DNA of 64,000 bases, from the NCBI GenBank assembly GCA_030704615.1, contig CM060733.1, positions 32,550,001 to 32,614,000 of the forward strand, written 5' to 3'. The position numbers and the translations under genes were made by a program. Numbering within the stretch: the first letter of the stretch is position 1; every line of letters starts with the position of its first letter. Below, piece after piece: positions 20,851 through 30,206 of this stretch. Below the pieces are notes generated by a model. The model searched no databases. It was not told the origin of the DNA and saw nothing but the letters and a program-made list of their open reading frames with translations. This DNA is from Takakia lepidozioides (Eukaryota > Streptophyta > Takakiopsida > Takakiales > Takakiaceae).

Positions 20851-21544
20851 CTCGAGAAAGATGAGCTCGTATCTGTGAGTGCCAGATACGAGTTAGTTGT
20901 AGCACTTGTGGTTTTTGCTTGAGAATGAGAGAAACCAAGTTGTTATGCAAGGAGCACCGTGGAGCTCTTGGTTGTTAGAAGCGGAGGCGATGTGGGTTAC
21001 GAGGTGGTAGACCTTGGCATTCGATCTTCAGCTTCAGAGATGAAAGCACCATGCTGCAGGTAATTCCAGAGCACCTTGATGGTTTCAGATTGTGTACATG
21101 CATGAGCAAGCACGATTGGGAAGAGGACCAGTCAAGAGCAGGTTATAGTGGCTTTGGTGGCAAAGCTGAGAACTGGACTTGGGAATGCGAGCTTTCATTG
21201 TGTGAAGGATTGCAAGACCAAGCGAAAGGGCTGATTTGGCTTGGGGCAAATCAGTGCACTTTGTGGAGTATGTTGAGATTGGGTTTCAATCTCGAGCTTC
21301 AGCATTGAGAGGGCTCTTGTCATGGCAAGAGCAGGGCTGGAACAGGAGCTAAGAGGTGCGGCAAGGCCATGGAATGTGCACCTAGGGTTTCAGAGCTTGG
21401 AAGAAGAGCTCTTGCACCACAAGAGAAGTGTCTTGTGGCTGGAAATGTAAGCCTTAGGGTTTCAGGAGCTTGGCAAAGGCTGTGGAGTGCTTAGTCTTGT
21501 CTTAGAGAGCATCAAGGAGCCAAGGAGCCAAGATAGGGGGCTGA

Positions 21545-21960
21545 TATCTCTTGTGTGAAGAGGTTGCATGTGTGGAGCATGTATTCAGCTCATTGAAGCT
21601 TCCATCTTCAAGCTTGGAGGGCAAGCAAGGAAGAGGGAAGGGCTGACTTCCCTTATGTGAGGGCAATGCATGTGTGGAGCATGCTATCAGCCTGGTGAAG
21701 GCTTGCACTTTCAGGTGTGGGAGTGCAAGAAAGGAAGGAAGGGGCTGGTTTCCCTGTAGGGCATGTGGAGCATGCTTTCAGCCTGCTGAAGCTTGTATTT
21801 TCAGGTTTGTGGGTGCAAGAAATGAAGCAAAGGAGCTGATTCTCTTATGGTGAGAGTGGGGCATGTGTGGAGCATGCCTTCAGCCCATTGAGGCTCTTGT
21901 TTTCAAGCTTTAGAGAGCTAGAACGGAAGGTCTAGGGCTGGTTTCCACTTGGAGTGAAAG
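21545..21960 (+). repeat. ~100-bp imperfect tandem repeats in the leader (element 2)
   Basis: Four units with GTGTGGAGCATG cores near 21570, 21675, 21762 and 21860, each followed by a CAGC..GAAGCTT-like block. Element 1 has three. Confidence 0.65.
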
Positions 21961-22379
21961 AAAAGCACTTGTAGGGCCTATGTGAGTTGGGGTTTCAACT
22001 TCAAGCTTGAAGGGAGCGCAACTCTTGAAGCAGCAGGTGTAGGGGGCTGGAATAGGCTCTAAGACAGATGCTATGGCCAAGGAGAGTGCTTGAATGAGTG
22101 CTCACAAGGGCTGGGAACCAGCAGGGCTTGGTTGTTTGCCATTGAGTTTAGTGGCGTGTTTGGGGAGGCTAAGTGAGAAAGAAGGCTTGGTTTGTGGCAA
22201 CCACCTCATGGCTTAGGGCTACTATGGTGGTGTGTGGGAGCCGAAAGAGCAAGAATACCTTGCTGATTTCCTCACAGCCGCCATAGCTCGGTGGAAAGAA
22301 GCCTAGAGTCCAAGAGACACAAACCCTAGCTTGGCGTGGCTAAACCCCTTGGAGAAATGGCTAAACTGCCAGAGCGGCC

Positions 22380-23170
22380 ATGGATGGGGCTGTGACGGGC
22401 TGTCTGTGGCTTGGGGTTTTGACGGCTGTGCCGATGGCCTTTTGGTTGTGACGGGCTGTGAGGGGCTGTACAGGCCGTGCCTGAGGCCTTTGGGGCTGTG
22501 AGGGGCTGCGCCGGTGCCTTCAGGGCTGTGACAGGCTGTGCCGGGCTACGGCCGTTGGCCTGGGGCTGTGACGGGCTGTGAGGGCCTGTGAGGGCCTATG
22601 CCGGTGGCCTTCGGGTCGCGACGGGCTGTGAGGGCCTGTGACGGGCTACGCCGGTGGCCTTGGGGGCTGTGATGGGCTGTGGGGCTGTGCCCGTGGCCTT
22701 TTGGGCTGTGATGGGCTTGAGGGGCTGTGACAGGCCGTGCCTGAGGCCCTTTGGGGCTGTGACGGGCTGTGAGGGCTGTGTCAGCCGTGCCTGAGCCTTT
22801 GGGGCTGTGGCAGCTGTGAGGGCTGTGAGGGGCTGTGACCGGCTGTGCCCAGTGGCCTGCGGGGCTGTGACGGGGCTGTGCCCAGTGCCTGTGGGCTGTG
22901 ACGGCTGTGGCTGGGCTGTGACAGGCTGTGCCAGTGGCCTGTGGGGCTGTGATGGGCTGTGACGGCTGTGATAGGCTGTGCCCTGGCCTTTGTGGCTGTG
23001 AGGGGCTGTGAGCTGTCCCAGTGGCCTGTGGGGCTGTGAGGGGCTGTGACAGGCTGTGGCGGCTGTGCCTGTGGCCGTGGGGCGTGATGGCTGTGACAGG
23101 CTGTGAGGGGCTGTGACAGGCTGTGCCTAGTGGGCCTGTGGGACTGTGACGGCTGTGACCAGTGAGCTGT
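22380..23170 (+). repeat. GGGCTGTGA minisatellite in the leader (element 2)
   Basis: Expanded counterpart of 9915-10350: tandem GGGGCTGTGACGGGCTGTGA variants interspersed with CCGTGGCCTTTGGGG. Sense-strand G-runs are dense. Confidence 0.85.
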
Positions 23171-23901
23171 GTGGGCCTGTGCTGGTCTGTGGTGGCCCGT
23201 GTTGACCTGTGGACGGCCTGTGCTGACTCGTGGAGGCACTGGTGGACTGCCTAAGGACTGGCATGTGGTCTTGAAGGCCGAATTTTGAAGCTCGTGGAGG
23301 GCGGTTTGAGGAGTATCTTCATGATATTCCCATGGTCATGCAAGTGAGGGAAGAGAGGAGAGGAAGAGTGTTGGGATGAGGGCATGCTGGGGTTAGGCAT
23401 TGCTTTAGCTTCTCTTCCTCGTAGTTTCCACCCTCTCATTAGGCCAAGACCTTTCCGTAGGTGGAGGCAAGAGTCAGTCCGGGTTTGGGCTGGGGTGTCC
23501 TTGCAGGAGCAACACCGTGGAGTTGTTTTTTTGGTGTGGGGGAGTTGTCGTTCTGATTTCTTGTGTTTGGATCCCCTCCATACCTGCATGCTTGACTGTG
23601 CGCCATGCTAGTTTTGTGTGGGCGCTTGTTTTTATAGGTGATTGGTCCGGATTTGATCACCGGCCAGTCCTAGAGCATGCTGTCGATGGTGAGGCTGGGG
23701 TGATGACCAGCCAGACCATCATTGTTTCTCCTGTGGTGAGGTTGGAGGTGATGACCAGCCAACCATAGGAGTGCTTGCGGTGGATGCAGGTACAGGTGTA
23801 GGCTATGTTAGGAACTTAGTATTCCAAACCATAAGCCGCAACAGGTTCTCTACCCGGTTACCTTGTGGAGAGGGGGTTAGGGACATGTTCATGACCGGTT
23901 G

Positions 23902-24359
23902 AGTGTCAACACGGAGGTGCCACTAGTTGCTGGGGACAGTGCCGGTTCGAGCACTAGCGATACTAGTGGGTACACGAGACGAGGTGTGCGGTTTAGGCCA
24001 CCTTCACCTCCTGTGTCTTCTACGGAAGGTTCTGATTCGGATTGTGAATCAGGAGGACTCATACCGGCGGTGCAAGTTGTTTCTTTGCCATTGTTGTGGG
24101 ACACAATGGAGGAGATGTATGGAGCTACCAAGGGGCCACGAAGGTACTCTGGGGCGGTGGGCACCATCGAGTTGGATGATTTTATCCAAGAGTTTGATAG
24201 TTGGTGTGATTTGCAGCAAATGCGCAATCCACAACTATTTACGCCTTTCATGGCATGGAAGGGGCTGTTTCAGCACCTTGAGGGGCCGCCTATGGATGAT
24301 TACCATGAGTTCAGGCGGGGGCATGAGGTTGAGATCGAGGAGTGGAGGATGTACTGGTC
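23902..24359 (+). pseudogene. Gag N-terminal region (element 2)
   Basis: Open frame parallel to 11115-11570 of element 1, with the same LLWDTMEEMYGATKGPRRYS and FIQEFDSWCDLQQMRNP segments. It passes without stop where element 1 has TAG, but a frameshift near 24360-24400 separates it from the main Gag-protease frame. No ATG was found at the upstream edge; the first in-frame ATG is in MEEMYG. Confidence 0.7.
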
Positions 24360-24403
24360 ACCCACTATGTCTCCATCACTAGGGGCACTAGAGCACGAGG
24401 GCA

Positions 24404-26800
24404 GTGGCTACACCTGCCGCTGCACCGGCAGCTTCAGCAAGTAGCAGTGGGACTAGTGGGACTGGTGGTACAGTAGCTACGACGTCCACCCAAGCCACTA
24501 CCGCACCAGCACTAGCAGCCGTGCCTGCCTTCAACCCTGTTGTGGAGTTCTTCGAAGAGTTGAGAGGGAACTACCAAGGGGTGAGGACAGAGAAGTTGCG
24601 GAGCTTGCAAGAGTTCCAACGGAAGCCGACCGAGAGCTTGAGGGAGGCTTTCACTCGCATGAGGCGCTTGATAAATGTAAGCCAAGGGGTTACGGAAGCT
24701 CAGGCAGTCCAATTCTGGTATGGGATATTGGACAAGGAGCTGAGGAGAAGGGTGCGGGATGCAACTCTCCTACAAGCGGCCCAACCCACCTTAGCAAATG
24801 TGTTTTTGCTGGCAGAGCGGATAGAGCTCAACATGGTGGAGGAACGAGTGGTCATGGTGGGATTTGCTAAGGAGACACCACGGGGTAGTGGTGCTCCTAG
24901 CCAACCACTACCTCAACGTGCTCAAGGCAACAAGGGGGCTCAGGTGAAGCTCAGGGAAGGGCAGAGAGGACCTCAGATGCAGGGGTCTCTCCCTTCATTT
25001 GCTGGCCAACAACGGGCGGATGTGGTGTGCTGGACATGTGGAGGACCCCATGTCAAGAAGGATTGCCCAGAGGGAGGCAAAGGGCCGGCACATGCACAGT
25101 TGCAGTGTGGGCATTGTGGCAAGCACGGGCATGGAGAGGCCCAGTGTTATGGTTTGCATCCTGAGTTGCGCCCAGGCCAGTTCCAAGGGAACAATGGTGG
25201 CCGGGGCGAGGTGGAGCAGCCCAGAGAGGACGAGGTGGCCAGCCACGAGGTGCAGGCAAGGGCAAGCTCAACATGGCCAAGGACGCGGAGGTCAGGGGTT
25301 GACCAAGGCATGGCCAACCGGCTTCAGCAGCTAGAGCAGAGGCTCGCTGCCATGGCTACAGCTCAGGTGGTACCGGCTCTAAGGCCGGATGGTCCACCTC
25401 CTGCTCCTGAGGGAGGAGATATGGGAGGCATGGGATTCATGTGTGGAGCAGCACTACCACTAGTGCAGGTGGAGTCTGCTGCAGCCGTGACTCGAGGAGC
25501 AGCACGAGTTCCTGAGCCACGAGGTGCAGAGGTGGAGTTGGATCCACAGCGTGGGGAGGCAAGCCGTCAGGCTAGGCTTCCTCAGTCATTCACATTGGCG
25601 GAGACAGTGTCGACGCCATCCATGGCACCTAGTTCTCGCCCGACTGTTACCGAGGCGGAGGTTACTATGCCATTGGGGAGAGCTACACGGGTAGCACCAC
25701 TACCTAGTGTTGCCAAGGCTACGGCAGCTAGTGTGCTGCTAGGAGCGGCCACATCTGTGTGCCAGGCTCCATTGTTCTCGGCTACCATGATTGCGACGCC
25801 GGGGGTAAGACCAGCTGAGGTGTTCAGGCTGGCAGCTACACTCTGTGAGAGTGGAGGTTACTTCATCTTCTGCGGAGATAGTGGGAGGTGTAGTGCCGGA
25901 GGGATCCTCGGATTTGAGGGTCAAGACTGCCACGGCGGCGCCATGGCAAGCTGCAGCTGCCAGGTTGATGGAGCTGCAGCTAGGCCAGCCATTGAGCGCG
26001 CCATGGTGACACCTGGAGTTGTCATGTTAGACAACCAGGATGGCATTTTCTGTTTGAGTGGACCGGCAGGCAAGAGGTACCGGCCACTGCGGGTCTTGTT
26101 GGACTCGGGAGCTCAGCCATTGATGCTGGGCAGAGCTGCTATTGCAGGCTTAGGCCTCACGGAGGCGGATATGGAGCCTTGTCCTTTCCAGATACAGACG
26201 TCTCTGGGAGGATCGGAGCAGGCTCGGGGCATGACACGGCGTGAGTTGGCTATCAGACTACGGCCGGATCACCCTACAGATGGCTCAGTGATGCGAGCCA
26301 AGGCCATTGTGACAGACGCGGTCTCATACGATGTCCTGGTTGGTGGGGCAGTGTTGTACCCCATGGGCTTCACCCTGGATTTTTGGGAGGAGTCAGCTTC
26401 CTATAGGCCTGCATGGCAGTCAGGGGAGGGCCGGCGTGTGCAGCTCCCTGTGACGTTCATAGGAGGAGTTGCGGTTGCCCAGCGAGGCAAGATGCCAACA
26501 CTAGCAGCATTCATATCGGCAGTGAGTTGGCCTAAAGAGTTGCTTGAGGGCAACACTCATTCAGAGGATGTGCCACCTCCGGGAGAGCAAGATGATATGT
26601 ATGGTATGGCGGAGTTGCCTACCATGGTTGCTCAAACTCCATTGTGGGGCACGAGCAAGGATTTGCAGCGGGATGCTGATCAACGGGTGCAACAAGCCTG
26701 GGTGGAGGCTTTTGTACCGTCAGGAGAGGAGGAGAGTGCGGGGATTGCACCAGGACCACCTGAGTTGTCTTCATTGGACACCACACCTATTGTGTGGTAG
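24404..26800 (+). CDS. Gag (nucleocapsid) and aspartic protease polyprotein (element 2)
   Basis: A 798-residue open frame. It starts with a low-complexity Ala/Ser/Thr linker (no ATG; the frame begins internally), then a Gag segment VVEFFEELRGNYQGV. Two zinc knuckles follow, CWTCGGPHVKKDC and CGHCGKHGHGEAQC, which bind nucleic acid. A long spacer precedes the protease VLLDSGAQPLMLGRAAIAGL with active-site Asp at 26102-26104, which would cleave the polyprotein. The frame then enters the methyltransferase and stops at TAG (26798-26800) right after TPIVW, where element 1 has CAG. This proves that Gag, protease and methyltransferase shared one frame. Confidence 0.85.
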   Translation: MATPAAAPAASASSSGTSGTGGTVATTSTQATTAPALAAVPAFNPVVEFFEELRGNYQGVRTEKLRSLQEFQRKPTESLREAFTRMRRLINVSQGVTEAQAVQFWYGILDKELRRRVRDATLLQAAQPTLANVFLLAERIELNMVEERVVMVGFAKETPRGSGAPSQPLPQRAQGNKGAQVKLREGQRGPQMQGSLPSFAGQQRADVVCWTCGGPHVKKDCPEGGKGPAHAQLQCGHCGKHGHGEAQCYGLHPELRPGQFQGNNGGRGEVEQPREDEVASHEVQARASSTWPRTRRSGVDQGMANRLQQLEQRLAAMATAQVVPALRPDGPPPAPEGGDMGGMGFMCGAALPLVQVESAAAVTRGAARVPEPRGAEVELDPQRGEASRQARLPQSFTLAETVSTPSMAPSSRPTVTEAEVTMPLGRATRVAPLPSVAKATAASVLLGAATSVCQAPLFSATMIATPGVRPAEVFRLAATLCESGGYFIFCGDSGRCSAGGILGFEGQDCHGGAMASCSCQVDGAAARPAIERAMVTPGVVMLDNQDGIFCLSGPAGKRYRPLRVLLDSGAQPLMLGRAAIAGLGLTEADMEPCPFQIQTSLGGSEQARGMTRRELAIRLRPDHPTDGSVMRAKAIVTDAVSYDVLVGGAVLYPMGFTLDFWEESASYRPAWQSGEGRRVQLPVTFIGGVAVAQRGKMPTLAAFISAVSWPKELLEGNTHSEDVPPPGEQDDMYGMAELPTMVAQTPLWGTSKDLQRDADQRVQQAWVEAFVPSGEEESAGIAPGPPELSSLDTTPIVW

Positions 26801-27728
26801 TATCCGGATGAAGGCATTTGTCTTCTGGACTTGTCTGGCAGCACCGGATTGGCTGCTGTGTTACAGGCAGGTGTATGAGTTCGGCGTTACCTGTATGTGG
26901 AGAGGGATGAGACTGCACGACGTGTTTCACTTCGCCATGTTGCTCAGTTGGTGCAGCGGTACCCTGAGTTGTTGTCGGTGTCTGCAATTCGTGGATATCA
27001 GCAGGCTTTGCCAACAGACATTTCGTTGCTGGGGGCGCAGGATTTGGAGCGGGTTGGCTCCATTGATCTGGTAGTGGCAGGTTGGCCCTGCCAAGGGCAT
27101 TCATCAGCCGGGCATGGCAATGGATTGCGAGACTCGAGGTCGGGTCTGTTTTGGGAGATGGTGCGGGTTTTGCGCCACTTGCAGCTTCATCAAGCTGTAT
27201 CTCCAGCATACACTGATGGGCGATTCTCGGGCCAGGGTGATGGCCAGTGTGCATCAAGTCCGGTCCTGGCTTGGGTCAGCAGTGTTGCTAGATGCAGCTA
27301 CAGTGGGGTCACGGGCTCATCGTCCACGGCTATGGTGGACTAACTTGATGCCACCCGCACTGCTCAAGCGTGCATTTGATGGGGTGCAGCGGCCAGCACA
27401 TCTCACAGTGGATAACATTCTGGACACAGGGAGGCAGTCTCAGCATGTGAGACACGACGACCGTTCGCCTTTGGCAGTGGTCAACAAGGTGGGTCAACCA
27501 CGAGCAGCATTACCTACACTGCTCAGCTTCCCAGGATCGCATGCTTTCCGGGATAGTGGACCTGGCCTCCTGTGGGATGCTCAGTTGCAGCAGTTAGTGG
27601 AGCCTAATGCTGACGAGCGTGAGCGGGCAATGGGTTTTACCACTGGTACCACGGCGGTGTCATCTCTTTCTGAGGCATCACGTCGTCAAGTGTTGGGGCA
27701 AGCAATGGATCTCAATTGCTTGACCTAG
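26801..27728 (+). pseudogene. cytosine-5 DNA methyltransferase (element 2), inactivated
   Basis: Same domain as at 13786 with clear lesions: the TAG at 26800; a 6-base in-frame loss inside motif I (DLFGGIST becomes DLSGST); TGA at about 26876; and a 17-base deletion near 27210 that removes the ENV motif and shifts the frame. The PCQ motif (AGWPCQGHSSAG) and motifs VIII-X (AHRPRLWWTNL, RRQVLGQAMDLN) remain. It ends at TAG 27726-27728 just after LNCLT. Confidence 0.9.
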
Positions 27729-28037
27729 ATTATCAGCTTCGCTCTGGCTGAGCAACGCAGAGTGTGGAGTACACTTCTCTCAATGGTCTCTCTACCTACC
27801 AAGACGGTACAGGCAGTGAGTGGGAGCGAGCATGTGAGGACCACGGGGTGCATGCATCCATGGCACACGTGGGAGGTGCTCGAGGTTCAGAGGGAGTTGG
27901 CAGCCAAGGCGGCTGTGATGGATGAGGTTGGGGATTCTTCTCGGGTTGAGGAGGTCCTCAAGGATGAGATGATGGGGCAGGATGAGGCCTTGTCATTGAC
28001 TGAGCAGGCAGGGAGTACTGCTCAAGAGGTTGCAACA

Positions 28038-28046
28038 TAGCAACCA
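28038..28046 (+). promoter_or_regulatory. in-frame TAG with CAR-YYA readthrough context (element 2)
   Basis: TAG CAA CCA at the same codon as TAA CAA CTA in element 1. Here the linker upstream (27762-28037) and RT downstream are in one frame, so only this stop separates them. Confidence 0.6.
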
Positions 28047-28890
28047 CTGGACACGTCCTCTACCTCTAAGCCCACTGGACTTAAGGTTGCAGTTACGGAG
28101 GACAATTGGGAGCCTGACATTGGACCCATTGTCACCAGAGGAGAGAGACGACGTATACGGCGGTTCCTGAGGGCTTACAGGAATTGCTTTGCCTTCAGTT
28201 TGAAGGACTTGGGAGCACTGAAGGGTCAAGAGATCCATATTGAGTTGGCCATTGACACGCCAATCTTTCAGAGACCCTATAGATACAGTGACATGGAGAG
28301 GTCTTTGATTCAGATGAGGACTCAAGATCTCTGGGAGGCAGGTTTGGTGGAGCTCTCGGGTGGAGAGTATGCTTCAGCCACAGTGATGCCAACCAAGAGG
28401 ATGTCTATGGCAATTGGACGGAGAGACGTATGTGCGGTGATTACCGGCCTGTAAATCCTCAGACTATGCCATGCCAACACCAGAGGAGATCTTTGATGCC
28501 ATCGGGCATGCTAAGGTCTTTAGCACTTTGGATTTACGATTCGGATATCACCAGTTGCCAATCAAGGAGGCGGACAAGCTGAAGACGACATTCTGGGGGA
28601 TCAATGAGTACGGCAAGGATTGCCTATATCAGTGGCGGTTCTTACCATTTGGGCTTACGAATGCTCCTGCAGAGTTTCAGAGAGTCATGGATAGGATTCT
28701 AGCAGGGGTGGACCTTGTTCGGTGCTACATAGATGACATCATCATCTTTAGTGTTACGATGGAGGAGCATGAGAGACACCTTCAGGTGGTATTGGAGCGC
28801 TTGAGAGCGCACGGATTGAAGTTGCATCCGGGGAAGTGCAAGTTTTTCCACAACCAAATTGAGTATCTGGGTCACATGATATATCCTGGA
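28041..28890 (+). pseudogene. gypsy reverse transcriptase (element 2), truncated
   Basis: Parallel to 15102-15950 of element 1. A one-base loss near 28395 and a 13-base loss near 28465 break the frame. The catalytic part is readable: STLDLRFGYHQLP, LPFGLTNAPAEFQRVMDR and CYIDDIIIFS. Sequence stops being gypsy after 28890. Confidence 0.9.
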
Positions 28891-29181
28891 ACCATGACAG
28901 AAAAGAACACTTGGGATGCCTTGTGCTTGTTAGTGGGGCTGCTCGACGCTTCGTCTCCAAGCCAGGGAGAATTGAAATTCACATGGTCGAACAACAGGGA
29001 CCCCCCTCACTTGTGCCAGGCTCGGCTGGACAGATTTTATTGCTCCTACACTCTGAAGTCTTGGTCAACCAGCGTCCCGCTGCAACCTATCCTCCCGGAG
29101 TTTGACCATGCCATGGTGCAATTGATGCTCAACACCATTAGGAAGGAGCAAACTGGCTTTCTCAAAGATCGCATGATCTTA
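28891..29181 (+). pseudogene. LINE fragment: endonuclease end joined to an early RT piece
   Basis: Translates with FTWSNNRDPPHLCQARLDRF, a hallmark of the APE-type endonuclease C-terminus of plant LINEs, then LQPILPEFDHAMVQLML. It then jumps to RKEQTGFLKDRMIL, which resembles the first block of LINE RT. The part expected between them is missing. The left edge joins gypsy RT at 28890; the right edge is cut by a CACTA-type terminus. Confidence 0.75.
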
Positions 29182-29198
29182 CACTACTACATTTGGGG

Positions 29199-29860
29199 GG
29201 GGGTAGCGACGCCTCAGCGACCTCCAAACGCCGCGCCTAGCGACGGAAATACACTACAGCACCCGGGGCGCGCCGGGGACAAATTGCGACGTCGGGAAGT
29301 CGCCGCCACGTCGGTCCCACGTTGCTCCCGGAACGTCACAGATTAGCGACCTAAGGGAATCGCTAATCCCCCAGGTCCACCTAGCCATGACCAGCGACGG
29401 CGGAAAGACGCCGCAATATGGCGACTCCTAGGAGTCGCAACAAAGGGCAGGGAGGGGGGTCCATCCCTTCCCCTGCGTCATGGGGCAGTCGCAAGGACGT
29501 CGCCCATTCCCAGAAATAGCCACGCGCTGGCGTCGCCGGCACGTTGCAGCCTGGCGACGCCCGGGAATCGCCATGACGTCGCCGCCATTTGGGGGCGTCG
29601 CTAGACCCCCATGGGTAGGGAGGTTCTATAGCGACGCCCGGGAATCGCACGGACATCGCAGCCCCCGGGGGCCGTCGCTAGCTCCATGGGAGGGCACGTT
29701 CGTGTGCGACTCCCTAGAGTCGCAACAACGTCGCAGCCCTGCGTGGCGTCGCTAGCTCCACGTTGGCGTGGTTCTGTTGCGACGGCTGGGAATCGCAATA
29801 GCGTTGCTGGTCGCACCCGGCCGTCGCGCCGGCGTCGCTGGGTGGGAGGGTAGCCAGCTG
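29199..29860. repeat. subterminal GCGACG/CGTCGC motif array
   Basis: More than twenty GCGAC or GTCGC pentamers on both strands, including GCGACGCCCGGGAATCGC at about 29634-29650. In CACTA elements such motifs bind the TNPA-like protein. The region is GC-rich, unlike its surroundings. Confidence 0.7.
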
Positions 29861-29954
29861 GTATTTGGGGTGGGGTTTGGGGTTTTTTTTTCGTTTGGGG
29901 GGGGGGGGGGTTCTTGGGGTTGGGGTGTGCCTCGTGCTTGCATGAAATGCATGC

Positions 29955-29981
29955 ATTCTAATCTATAGGTTAGATTAGAAT
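29955..29981. repeat. short palindrome ATTCTAATCT...AGATTAGAAT
   Basis: Perfect 10-base arms around a 7-base loop, just inside the GCGACG array and after a G13 run. It could be a protein-binding palindrome; no terminator role is implied. Confidence 0.7.
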
Positions 29982-30206
29982 CCACATGTCCATTAAGGTT
30001 AGAATGAGGATCGAAATGGCAACTGAAGAAATATATACATAAAGCGAGTACTACCTTTACATGTCTCTAATTGGGAACCATCCCTCACTCCTCATCACCT
30101 GAGTCATAGGTGTACTCGTCCGAGGAATGCAAGCTACACTGGGCCTCCAATTTGGAGGATGATGAGGCCGAGTCCGAGATTACATCATCCTTCGAACCAC
30201 CCCCTA

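Larger units (their letters stand above)
20525..28890 (+). mobile_element. Ty3/gypsy retrotransposon with a DNA methyltransferase (element 2), 3'-truncated
   Basis: Same family and same layout as element 1: TGTCAAG LTR start, repetitive leader with the ~100-bp units and the GGGCTGTGA minisatellite, Gag, protease, methyltransferase, RT. It ends inside RT after YLGHMIYPG at 28890, where LINE-like sequence takes over. RNase H, integrase and 3' LTR are missing. It keeps Gag and protease in natural orientation, which element 1 does not. The methyltransferase carries several disabling changes. Confidence 0.87.
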
